Shown in pieces: positions 19,731-32,600 of a stretch of DNA of 64,000 nucleotides. Under the pieces are notes generated by a model that had not been told where the DNA came from, searched no databases, and was given only the letters and a program-made list of their open reading frames with translations. The DNA is taken from NCBI GenBank assembly GCA_021613335.1, contig JAJTWR010000228.1, forward strand, positions 235,001 through 299,000, in the 5' to 3' direction. Positions within the stretch are counted from its first letter, which is position 1. Each line of letters opens with the position of its first letter. Origin of the DNA: Whitmania pigra. Lineage: Eukaryota > Annelida > Clitellata > Hirudinida > Haemopidae. Position numbers and translations under genes: made by a program.

Positions 19731-22700
19731 ATGTACAATAGATCATTAGGAATGGCACAGTCGACGCATGAGTTCGTTCCAGTGGTCTGTCAGTCAACCC
19801 CTCTAACTGGCAACCAGACAGTGGCTCAGATACCAGCAGTTTTGGCCCAATCCAATAACGCTTTTCCCGTTGGCATACCTGCCAACCAGTCCTTTCCGCC
19901 AATGATTCCACAGTTTGTGCCATCTTTGATCCAGCCATTGCAGCATCCTGCATATCCGATCTCTGGGCTTCCTCCAAATTTTACAGGTTAGGATCCAATA
20001 GCTAGGAGATCTAAGCATTTGTTGTAATAATTACTACTTAATGTTATGAATTTATTTTAAATTATGATTGGCTTTTCTGGCAGGCTTTAATCTCTAAAAT
20101 TTAATTCTCTTTTACATTCATTTTGTTTCCATTCTTGTCTTTGCATCAATTTAAATAAAATTAGAAATAAAATTGCAATGGCTTCTGCACTTTTGTTTCT
20201 GTCTTCATTATTTTGATATGAAGACAAAACCAAAAACATTATTTTTAGCTGGATTAGTGATTCCACATTGTGCACTGTCTGTGGTACTGTCCATCTTCAT
20301 TAACAAACGTGACCAGTGTGCTGAGATCTAAAGTCATTAACCCCACTTTCCTGTTATTTAAAATATTCTGATTGGTTGCAATTTTGTCATGCCTGGTGGC
20401 TTTATTTATGCTAACTTCAAATAAAAGCACACAGATCTACATTTAGACTTCTGTGAATTTTTTTACATAAAGCATGTCCTTAGTTGTCAATGTGTCCTGC
20501 CTTATGATGTCCCTCTTTACATTGTGGTTCTCTAATGATTACCTCAGAAAGTCTGAAGAAGTTCTGGTTGCAGAAGCAACTAATTAATAATAAAGGTCTT
20601 GTCATCATGATTATTGATGAGATTCATTAACTTTTTCAGCTGCTCCACTGATCTGTGATGTGAGGAGGTCGCCTTATTACATTGACATGTACCCTGCTGG
20701 TATGTGACATGATCTTTACTGAAGTTTAACACAATCAAGTAACTTGGTTTTGGATTTGTGATGTGAGCTCATTTGAGTTCTGATTCAGTTGTGCAAACAC
20801 CACACCTTTGGCCGCCTAGTACTACATGCAACTGGTGAATTTAGACACCTCCTTGGAGGTTGCAAATCTAATTAAAAGATTAAAGTGTCGAAATTTTTTA
20901 GAATCATTGTTGAATCAATTGAAATTAATATCTTTCATGCAAAAATGGTCAGAATAACATCTGGCAAATTTGTCTAAGCGTAATTAATTACATTTAATAG
21001 ATAATTAGACAATTAATAGGCAATTAATTAAGTTGACTCTCTTCTGTTTGACAGTGGTGGCTGAACTGACGAGAAAGTATAACCTAGAAAAGGATACACT
21101 CGACTCTCTGGTCCAGCAGCTGGAGTTTTACATGTCCCCGTAGGTTTTACCTTCTTGTGAGGATTATGTCCAGAGGGTTATACTTAAAATGGCAGCTTTA
21201 GAATTGTGGCTAAGATTGTCAGTGATTTTCTAGCAATTATCAATCTGCTATCGATCTGTCCAGCCAATCAGCGATCAGCAGTTTTCAGGTCTCTTTTTGA
21301 ATTGTCAAGCTATGTTTTTAGCGACATGATGCTCTCAAAATCACCATCAAATTAGTCAGGATTTTTTTTCAAATGATAATGATGATGATAATGATGATGA
21401 TGCAGATGATAGTGATGATGACAACAACTGTCATTTTTGCCTGATAGGGTCAACCTTCCCACTGATGTTTACCTCCACAAGCAGATGGACTCCCTCTATC
21501 ACGTGCCTATTAGCTGCTTCTCCAACTTCCCGAAGGTCAAGGAACTACTGTCCCAGTTGGATCTCGAGGAGAGGACGGAGGTTGTCACGCTGTTGCTGAA
21601 AAGTGAGTTGTAAGTTTTGACCCAGTCGAGGTCGCACATTCAGAAACCTTCGACCGGAATCATCTTCGCCCCAGCCATTTCTGAGATCTGGATTTTGTCT
21701 TTGCCATCGTTGTAACGTTTTATCATATTTATCCATTGCTGTAATATTTTATAATAATAGTAATAGTTGGTTTGTAAATCATGCACATTATAAGAGGAAC
21801 ATTATTAAGAGGAAGTTTTCCAACTGATGTATACCGACCTTGTTTAAATCGAATCGCCCAGCTTCGCCAATGGTGCAACTGAATCGGGAGGAAACAAAAG
21901 TGAGGGTGAGCAGGGACGTTGTGGTCCTCATGGACATACTCGAGTTGAGGGGTCTCCCAGAAAATGTTCAACAATCTGTTAGTAATCATCAACAACCATC
22001 GTACTTTAGGCACAATTTGAGGAGATGACCTTTTTTGTATTACATTTATTATTATTACATTTAGCATCTAGTATTTTTGAGAATATAATAGCAGAGTACC
22101 ATGATTCATGGTTCTGGCCTTTTTTTATCCTTGTTGTTATTTTAGGAAATGAAGTCGCTCTTTCCAACATCGGAATCTCTCGAATACAACTCCCAAGATG
22201 ACGTCTGGGTTGTTCAGTTCAAGGACTCTTCCGAGGCTAGTGACAAGTTCCGCTCGATCACCAACAGAACTCTAAAGTTTCGCCAACAGATTTTTTACGT
22301 GAGTCGGATTTGTTTTGTTTTGGCAGGTTCGTTCGACTTTTTGTACGAGGCTCTGCCCTTGAGATTCAAATCTCTTGTGCTTTTTGTCAATGACATTCAG
22401 TCGTTGTCGGCAGGTGAGATTCAAGACGAGACATCGCGTTCCCGGCATGGATGAGGAACAAATAGGGAATCTTTTCTATGTGAAGTCTAGCTCCGATTGG
22501 TGAGTTTTGTCCTAAAACCCGTCCCACCTTTACCGGAAGTTTCCTTTAACCTCGATCCCCTACTTCAGGAATGCAGACGTCAACCACCATGCCATCCTGC
22601 ACCAACACCAGATGTCTCAGCTGTACCAGGCCACTCCCACCTCTCCCGCCCTAGCCTTTCCAGGCCAGCAGCCAGCGCAGCACCAGCAACAGCTGGCTGT

Positions 22701-23292
22701 CTACAACCTCCAACAACAGCAACAGCAGCAGTGCCTCCGCTATTTCAGCTTCCCCGTCATCGTTCCTCACATGCCGGCCACGTACATACAACTGCCGCAA
22801 CACCACGGGATCTTCAACATCCAGCACTCTCATCCGACCCTCGGCCACCCTCAGGCCCTCTCCGTTGCACCCCCTACAATGGCTCTAGCTGGGCCGTCAC
22901 TGTCTTCCCCCCAGGGACAGGCGCAGTTCGTCCACCATGCCGGCAGCCACCATCAACCTCAGCAACAGCAACAACAATCTCACCATCAGCACCAGAATGT
23001 CACTTTGTATGGGGGGAACAATGGCTCCATTGCGGCCATAGGGAGGGGCAACGGTCAGAGGAGGTTGTCCAGGGGAGGCAGGAGGGGAGGAAGTGGAGGA
23101 GGGCAGGTGAGATTTGATTGTCGGTGATGGCAATGACGAGGTTGCTAAGTGATGAGTTGGTTTACTATCGGTTTTTCAAGAGACATCATTCCGTAGCAAG
23201 GTGATTTGTATTCCATAGTATTTTTTAAGAATACTGTCTTTCTCTTTGTTTTGCAGTGCATGGATGGTTTATTTTATAATTTCTTGTGTTAG
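19731..23292 (+). CDS. La-related protein, LARP4 family
   Basis: Nine exons with consistent phase (19731-19986, 20640-20699, 21055-21139, 21448-21602, 21862-21977, 22146-22298, 22414-22499, 22569-23106, 23257-23292) give about 494 residues. LARP4 proteins bind mRNA poly(A) tails and poly(A)-binding protein and stabilise mRNA in the cytoplasm. The La motif is clear: LVQQLEFYMSPVNLPTDVYL, then HKQMDSLYHVPIS, FSNFPKVKELL and TSPMVQLN. It is followed by an RRM-like half (DVVVLMDILELRGLPENVQ, EMKSLFPTSESLEY, WVVQFKDSSEASDKF). The C-terminal part is Gln/His-rich and ends in an RG-rich patch (RGNGQRRLSRGGRRGG). I did not see a convincing PAM2 motif near the N-terminus, where LARP4 carries a variant one; earlier exons may be missing. 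If the last intron is retained, the frame stops at 23127 instead. LARP4 versus another LARP class rests on the La/RRM spacing. Confidence 0.85.
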
Positions 23293-26200
23293 GAATGCAT
23301 TTTTTCGGTGCATTAAGGAAGAATGTACTTTAAATCAGTTTAACTACAATGGTGTACTTGCAACCGGACATTGTATTTACGAATACTTTAGTCTTGTGCA
23401 TAAACGTCTAGGCAGAACTTATGAACAATGTTAGTTTGACCCTAAATGAGAACATGCAAGAAGAAACTCAGAATGAGGAGTGCCTACAGGGACCCTTGCA
23501 GCAAAAACACAAAGCCAAACATTTCAGCCCTTAAGTCGTTCTCAGAGTCCAGGCCTCCTAGGCCGTTTGGGTGAATGTCATAACTGGCATTACTACAAGT
23601 GCGTAGCTAAACGATTAGGATGGTGATATTTGTGCACTCTCTTCTGCAAAAAGGTTTCAGTGCAGCCACGGCTGTATTATATGGATGGGATGGATGGATG
23701 GGTTAGGTGATATCCTACACCATTAATTCATGGATTTGGAATGAACAAATTTTGGAGATTATAATGATGCTTGGTGATGACATTCTGACAACGTTTGTAT
23801 CATCTGCATTAGAGTCAACGAAACAGAGTGACACAGCACACCATGCACGAAGATACCTCAGAATTCAAGCTATCTCACTCAGCCAGTGATGTATGATTTT
23901 TTTTTATATCTCATGTATTTCCACCTGATCATTACTTGAAATCATTGCATCATTGATTGAAATAAAAAAATTAAACATAAGAGTCAAGATATATATTGTA
24001 TACCTTTCGAGTTATGAAATTCCACTCCATTTTTGGCTAATCTCAACTAGATTGAGAGCATTCAAGAAATACATGAGAGGCGGGCATAACAAAGAGCAAT
24101 GCAGGTATTTAGGTCATAGCTGCAGTACACTAAGCTAAACTAATTCCTTTATTTACTTTATTTATATGTTTTAACATTTCAATGCTCAAACAATACCTCT
24201 AAATGCAGGCTACATCAACAATGGTGCATGCATCTCAGAAGTAGTGGAGGGCAGTCCAAGGAAAGAATAACATCTCAAAGAAATCGAAGGCTACCAGGGG
24301 TGGTCAAAGTCACGTGTAAAAATGTCCCAAACTAAGTCATTTATGGACATTTTTCCGTTTTATACACGATCCTTTGTATGAATTGGAATGCCTTTTATAA
24401 AAATACTCCCCCAAAAAAATGAAAAAAATCATCTTAAATGCCGAAAAAAAGGTTCTTTAAATGGCAAAAACTCAGAAAAAAATAATCGTGTACATACAAA
24501 GCACTTGTAAATACTGAATAAAAATTTTAAAAGGCCAAAAACGTCTTTATCGGTTTTGTTTATATGAATGCCCATTTAATTGTAAGCCCATTGAAGGTTT
24601 TTAATATTTTTGGCCAGAGGTTCAAGACTCATCTGCTTTACAGTCTGAGCCACGAGAGCTCGATCTACTTTTTGTTATCCTACACCCTGAACGTATATTT
24701 GAATGAGGTTTGTGTAATACATAAAATGATCAAAGTAAGCAAATTTAGAACTATGCTGTCAAAAAAGTGCTGGAGATCGCACAAACCCCGGATGTACGTT
24801 CCTCGTTGACTTAACTCTTGAGGATGACCAAATAATTGAGGCAAATTTTCAGGTCTAAACTTTTCTTTTCCAAAATTAATGATATATGATAGAGGATTAA
24901 CTGTATGATCAATAAATGTTCAATTAATGTACGACATCCCTGTGCACGTTTGTGTCCAAATAGGGGTTATATATAAGCGAACATGTGAAACTCTCTCGGA
25001 TGGGATTGCGATATTTTACAAACGATGATGAAGCCAGCAAATTGCATCCATCCGGAAGCAGGTGAATCAGCTCGAACGACCTACGAGCACTGCAACCGAG
25101 GTGGCACATAACAATGGGTTGAAATCAAGCTTTTAACGAGGATTCAACTAGGTCAACCACTATATGCCAGGATCTTTGTTGCGGCATAAAATACAACAAT
25201 CTCTAACGTCATGCCCAACTCACCACCAGCGAGATCTCAGTATCTCTGGTGATGACAAAGAGAACGTGATGATGGAGACTGGTAGTAGTAGGAGTACAAT
25301 TAAAATCTGTTAAAACAACAAAAACACCAAACTTAGATGATCAAAACGATGACAAACGATGCATATCATCGAATGCAGGGGAAGACGCCACCAAACAAGA
25401 AAAATCTCGGGAAGCATCAAAGAGTAGCGGCAAAACGACCAGTCGGGAGGTACACTGGATATGAACAAAAGGGAAAAAAATTCAACTTCAATTCAATAAG
25501 CACATGATCGTCTCGGCCCACCGACGAAGTGTTTCGCAGGTCGAAAGTCGAACCGAACACGATCACAATGTCGAGACCAGATGAAAACAGGAAAGCAAAA
25601 CTTAATCAAAATGTTCATTAACGAGGGAAGTTGGGGGTGCCTTCGTCATAGCATAACATGAAGGCATCTCGAAGTGACACTTGCAAACAAAAGTAGGTTA
25701 CTGTAAGAGCAAACTATACTTCTGTAGGTTGAATTCTCATTGCGAATTGATGTTAACATACAACAGTAGTGACACGAAAATCTTGAACCCAAAGACGAAG
25801 ATAAAATTACGGCGTAGATACAACAGGGTCGATTAATGAAATGTCTTTAACATGCTGTTTATTTGCTACCAGCATAACTACAGTTAGGTAATATTTAGCT
25901 ATCGTAATTATGATTAATGTCATTTCAATTAAAGCAAACCGACAACAGCACGAAACATCCATAAAGTCAAAGCTGACGGGAGCCACTGAGCAGCATTATT
26001 ATCATCATCACTCAGTGTTATTTACAAGCAGCCCGAAACATCTCGAGATGAAACATCAACCTGGAAAGGATGATTTTTCAAGTTTCCACTGCTAAGGAGA
26101 ACAACATTCATCCGTTGAATAGACCCTCCTGAGTCCACATTCCGTGAAAATGTTCATTGCAGCAAAATGGTGAAATGAAAGTCGAAGCATGGAGATGAGA

Positions 26201-26636
26201 AGCAATCGCGAAGAACGCAAAGGAATCAAAACGGAGGCCTTCGAACGACAGGACGTATGTGGTTTGCGCAAAAATTAGGTGAATAATAAATATTGTTTCT
26301 CGTAAATACGCGTCGACCACCGATGACTGAGCATGGAGTCAAATAATACAACTGACGCGACAAGTGAAACATGGTTTACAATTCCAAAAGGCAGACAGAA
26401 TATCATCAAACAATCAGAAGAAAAATAAAAACAAAACCAGTACGACGACCTATACCACGTGATTCGACTGGCCCGTGATGGGGGAGCCGAAGCGTCTAGC
26501 AGACGACATCGCTTCGAAACCAACATCGGCGTCGTCCTCCGTGAACATCTTGAGAAAGAGAAAATTGAATTGACAAAACCAAATGAAATCAAGCTATACA
26601 CACAGATGAGGCAATGAAGAGAGCTCCCGTGTAATT
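23293..26636. other. Convergent intergenic region LARP4-type / eIF4G
   Basis: About 3.3 kb lies between two convergent genes, holding their 3' UTRs. Open frames up to about 120 codons on either strand show no family features. Minus-strand signals such as the CAAATAAA near 25858-25865 could end the eIF4G transcript. Around 24310-24380 there is an imperfect inverted repeat (GTGTAAAAATGTCC / GGACATTTTTCC...TACAC) that may be a decayed transposon piece. I recognise no gene. Confidence 0.4.
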
Positions 26637-29600
26637 TCAATCCTTCTCTTCTTCGACGATCCAGTTGTAAAAGCGACTGACCGACGAGATGGCCACACCC
26701 TTCCCCAGGGTCCTCGTGGTGTCCTCACGCCATTGGTGGAATGCAGTTTCGTTCAACACCTCTGCGTCGAATAGAAGTTCGAACAGTCTGTGCAGAAGAT
26801 CTGTGATGGAATAGAGTTCAGCAGCGTTAGATAATTATAAAATGAAATCCAATCGTAGTCGATCGAATTAAATATTTGTAACGTCATTTCAAATCACGAA
26901 TCGAACAAAATCTCCCATCAGCCAGGGTTAGGGTTACCTTTGGGGTAAGAAAGACGATGGAAAAGCTCCTGTAAGCCGAAAAGGACCTCGAGCTGACGTT
27001 CCTGTCGGTCAACAGTGAGGGTTTTGATGACGCACAGGTACTTCTTCATCCTTTCCTCATCCAGGTCATACTCATTCAAGGCAGAGTTGCTCCTCTCTGG
27101 GGAGGTCGAGTGGATCGGTCATCATCATAATCATCACCATTTTGTTTTCAATTTAGATTCATTGGTCAAAGGCTTCATTATTAATAATGGTTAAAAGACC
27201 AAAAAAGCAGAGGTAGGTATGATATGTTGTGCCACAGAATCATTGGGAAGGTAAGAATTTATTTGAAAATGCATCATGTAATTATGATGTAGTTATTGTA
27301 ATGTGATAACTGTTATGTAGCAAATTAACATGTTTCAACGCCCCTGATGCTTATGGCGCTATACAAATGCACTTATTACTGTTATTAATATTATTATTAT
27401 TCAATAAAGACCTCCATGCTTGGTCACCAATTGCAAGGTACTAGTACCATTTACAAAAATGGTCAACAAAATAATACTCAATCTGATATCAGATTGATTT
27501 AAACCAACCAATTAACCAATAAAACAGAAGTCAAACTCACTGTGAAGGCAACTCATGCAGAGGGCAGTGCAGCAGTCTGAGACGGACTTGAGGTCGGCAG
27601 GGTTGCCAGTGTTTTGAGGAGTTAGATGCATGTTTTCCTGTGCATTATATACAATGTTAGATGCATGTTTTCCTGTGCATTATATACGAAGTTAAACGCA
27701 TGTTTTGCTGTGCATATATATATATATATATATATAGAGATGCAAGTTTCCTTGTGTGTTATACAAAGAATTTGCAACAACTACGTGAAAGGTCAGTGTC
27801 AATGAAATGAGAATGAATCACATGGTAATTGCTTTAGCAGTTAAAAGCAATGTGATGACATTGCCAGTTGGTATTTAAATCGTGATGACTTCAATAAAAT
27901 ACAAATTATGCTCCAATAGAATTCTGAATAAATCCGGCATTTCAAGCATCTCCCAAGAGAAGTACAAATAAACAAGAACTGCAAGAAGACATAAGAACCT
28001 TCACAACTTTCACTTAATGACCTTGGGTCTTACTTCCCAACAAAAACTACCACCATGACTCAACCGCATGAACCTCTTTTCATCCCGTACACCTGTCCAT
28101 ACCCACAATTGAATTCAATCCCAGCCCATTACCGGGATCACAATTACGTCTGGTAACTATGAACCCCGAGACCAACCACCCCCAGCAGTACTCACGAATA
28201 TCCAGTCGTGGATGTCCTCTAAGGTCGTGTCGGGCTTGGAGAAGAGGCCGATGAGTTCGTTCTTGTTCTCGTTGACGGAGATGAGTCGCTGCCTCTTCCT
28301 GGCAACATCTGGCGACTCGACAGTGTAGTCCACCTTCTGCAGGAGTAAACATTGGAAGAAGAATGAATGAACATTTTCAAACCGGGAGATTCTATTTGTT
28401 ATCATTTGACACCACAGAGAAAGAATAGTTGATTTGACTCAATCAAGAGGTTGTGTTCAACACCAGGTTAGACCACCTCAGCATAGGTCAGGTATTGAAA
28501 AAGTCAAACACATGTTTACAAATTCCTATTGAAAACGAAAACACCTTCGAACAACAGCCAATTCGTTTAGTGATTTGGACCATCACCAGATGTATTAATG
28601 AAAGTTAAAATAATGCTAATGTCACATATTTACAAATTTCTTCAGGAACTCGGGCACGGGTTGACACCGGACGAAATCCTCCCACTTGAGACCCGAGGAT
28701 TCCCAGAGTTCTGAAGCCTGATGGTGACCCTGTGCAAAGTCAAGGAAATAAGTCAGATGAAATGAAATAACATACAATTCCAATAAAAATAAATCAATCA
28801 ACCCAAGGTTTTTGCACAATCGCAACCATCATCACGTCCACAATCATCATCACCAATCCGACTCACCATCTTGTGTGAAACAGCATTGAGTACGACGGCA
28901 AGGAGTCTGGCAGTGTTGTCGTCGTCCTGTGACTCGAACTCATCCTCCGAATCGTCGGCCTCACCTAGGACCGGCTTGGGGACGAGGATGTTGAGTTTGA
29001 AGTTGGATCCCTCGAGGAACACGGGAGATACTGCCTCCCCGATGTACTTCCAGACCTGGGGCACGTCTACCACGAGGTCGTCTGCAAACCTAGTCATCTT
29101 CTTCAGGGCAGCAGCGTAGGATTCCAAGGGGGCAGCTCGGTTCTTGAGGACATGCATGTGGAGGAGGCCCACCTCCTCGCGGATCTTGGAGGACTTCTCG
29201 ATGTTCTGCTCAATAGACGAGTAAAAGAATCGAACTGCATTTGCAAAACACGACTCTGTCTTCAGTTCTTTGACTGTTTCAATGGCTTCCTGTAAAAGTA
29301 TGTTAAGTTGTCAACAATTCAGAACTGTTCATAATTTATAATAAAAAACTTAAATCACAACTTGATGTCAAATATAGCATCAGAGAATATGCTTAATGAC
29401 ATAAATGATACATAATAGATGCATAAACCATAAACAACATCATTATCATAATCATCTCACCTTGATATCCTTCAACATAAGGTACTCCTCAACCCTCGAT
29501 TTGATTTTCTTTTCCATGTCTTCTTTTGGAATTTCGAGGTCTTTGTCGTTGATCACCGGAGCACCGGGTGATGTTTGTGTGCGTCCGTCGGTCGAATGAG

Positions 29601-32600
29601 CTCTTTCCACGGTAGATGGCATCTGCTCTTTCTGTGCAGTTCTGTCTCCTGATGGTGGTCTGAATTATAACAGATTTAGCAATGCAATATTTTTTATTTT
29701 ATTTAAACATCTATTCATCTCCTAATAGAAAATACAAATGAAAACACTGGTAGATAAAGCAATATCTTTCAAGTAAATGCTATTGTTATTAATATCATTA
29801 TCGGAATCCAACCTATCGGCCAAGAGTGAAGAGAATCCAGATTGTCTTCCTGGATACTTCTCTTGTTCCCTCGATGAACTTCCAAAGCCTCGAGACGAAG
29901 GTTCTTCACTGGAGCCAGAGAGAAGAGAATAACGGTTGGAAGGCATGAGCAATTGCTGCTCCTTAGCCACACCCAAAGTGCTGCCCTTGTTCCACGAGCT
30001 TCTTCCTGGTCCGAGTTGCACGTTATCATCCATCCTGGTCAACTTGAACTTTGAGGCGTCAAATCCCTGAGACTTCGGAGGTCGAGAAACATTCGTCCAT
30101 CCGTCTTCAGTGTTCAATGACGATGTGTTGGCATGCTTCGAGTCTGAGAATGTCAGATTTGTCGTTACAAGTATTCATAGTGCAATAATGATTAAATATC
30201 CATGAGGACTAACTCTGCCTCCTGGGCATTCTGTGGTCCTCGATCCTTTTCTGCACCTCCATCTTCTCTTTCTCTGCCTCTTTGTGGATCTGCTCGATGG
30301 TTTTTGGCCCTTCATTCCTCTTGGGCATCCATCCGCCCTTCCTGAGGTCGATGACGTCCATCATCATGAATCGGATCCTGGTCGTGGTCTTCTTGTCGTC
30401 GACCAGCCTCCTCATCTCCCCAAAGTAGGCTTCCACCCTGCTCTGGAACTTGGACTTGGGACTGTCGATGTCCTTGCCGATGGTGGTAAGGAGTTTGCAG
30501 AGGCACTCAATGTTGTCTTCGTCCTCGTAGCCTTTCAGCAACTTGCTCAGGCATTCGTGCATGATATTCTCGGTCAGCATAGTGAGCTTAAACAGCTCTC
30601 CGATGAACCTGATGTTACCCAAGGACCTCCTCTTAGCAGCCACCATAGCCTCGGATTTCCTCACTTCGAGTTGTTTCTTCTCCTCTTCGGTTCCAGCGGA
30701 CTCGATCATCTCAGACAAGCACATGATTTCCTTCTCGTTCTCCTTGTCCTGCTCGAATTCTATCTGGCACTTCGTAAGCAGAAGCTTCCTGAAGGTGACG
30801 GTTTTCGTAGGATCTTCGCTCGACGGAACCGTCAGCAGCGAAAAGCATTTGCCCATCCTGGCGTAAAGGCCGGAGAAGATCGGCTGCTTGATGCACTGTT
30901 CGAAGAGGAGGCTGATGCAACCCGCGAGTTTCGACTCCGAATCGATGGCCAATTCTTTGACTTGCTCCATGAGGGTGTCGAAGTGCTGCGGAGTCAGCTT
31001 GTTAAGGATGCCCCTGAGGCTGTTGAAGAGTTTCGTGGACTCGTCCTTGTCATTCAACTTGTGCTTCTGCCAGGCATCCTCGGACTTGTGGAGCGTGACG
31101 TTCTCCTGGATCTTGAAGTCGATGACCCTGCGGTTGTCGTAGCCTCCCTGTCTGTGCTGACCGCTCCTCTGGCTCCTACCTCCGGTGTTATATGAATTAG
31201 AGTTTTGCCTGACGTAGCCTGTGAAATCTGCTGGCGCACCCATTGTGGGCGTGCTGCCCGACACGTTCTTCAGGTGGGGTTCCCTGAGGACGATGTCGAG
31301 GTCTGGCAGGGAGGGCCTGTTCAACTTGACAGACTGTTGGATCTGGAGAAGGAAGTCTCTATCATACTTTTTGCTTCCCTCTGGATTTACAGGGGACCAT
31401 TGATCTGCAGAAATGATAATGATATTTTGTGATTTCAACACATATCCAGGGATAATATCTATAGACATATAGCTTCCTAGTCCTACAAAATCAATAGCCT
31501 AGTGATGATCAATTGAAGAGAGCACATACCTTGAGAATACTTGAACATGAGTTGTGCCTTCTCAGATTCTTCATAGTCATCAACTATTTCTCCCTCTTCA
31601 AGATCATAACCATCATCGACAAGTGGGGCCTCGACGAGTTTCACATCCTCCACTTTGTCCTCTGCCTTCTTCTCAATTTCAGCAGGTTGTTCTTTTGCAA
31701 CAACCTCAACAACCTCTTCCACAACCTTGGCCACTTCAATTGATTCAGCAACAGCAGCTTCTTTTTCTTCCAACTGATTTTCAACGACGACCGGTTGAAT
31801 CTCTTCGGGGACGACTGGAGTTTTAAGTTCTGAAAGCAACTCCTCGGTTGCCAGAGTTTCGTTGGCGAGTTGTTTCTTCTCCTCGGGTTCGGTGGTTTCC
31901 TCGACAACTACCTGCCCTTTGACTTCACATTCCGCAAGAGTCACTTTATCTTCAAGAGGTTTGTCCTCAAAAGTAACTGATTCTACTGGAGCCTCCTTCA
32001 TCTGTGCTTTGGTTTGATTCATCTGCTCCTGCTCTTTGACTTCACACTCCACAGGAGTCACTTTATCTTCAATAGGTTTGTCCTCAAAAGTAACTGATTC
32101 TATTGGAGCCTCCTTCATATGTTCCTTGGTTTGCTTCATTTGCTCTTGAGCAACATTTTCTGGTGTTTTGACAATGGTTTCTTCGAACTGGGGAGGCTCC
32201 GGAGTCTTCGCTTTGGCAGCCTCGGCGCTCTTCTTGTTTTTATTCTTTTCCTTCGACTTCTTCTTCCCTCCTGTCTTCTGGTCGTTGTTGTTTGCAGTAG
32301 CAGGGGGTTGTGGCTGCTGTTTGTTGGGTGGTGCGACAGGTTGTTGTTTTGCAGGGACAGTGCTGACTTGTTGCTGTTGTTTAACTCCTTGTTGTTGTCT
32401 GCCTCCCTGCTGTTGTAGTGGTTTTTGTTGCGACGGTTTCTGGACTGGTTGAGGCTGGCTTACGGCCGGAGGCGGTTTCGAAGCTTGTGGTTGACTGGAC
32501 GGGACCAAGTTAGATTTTATAATCGGCCAGATAGGAACGGGTCTGACCGGTGCAGGGGCAGCTTTGGGCTGGGGTTCCTTAGGAGCCTCTTTTTGGGGCT

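Noticed and set aside
23640..24140. Short open frames after the LARP4-type gene as extra exons
   Set aside because: No La-related or other family similarity, and a stop codon already follows the last supported splice.
30233..31195. 320-codon plus-strand open frame
   Set aside because: It lies antisense to the conserved MIF4G exon of eIF4G; the GC-rich coding exon keeps the opposite frame open by chance.
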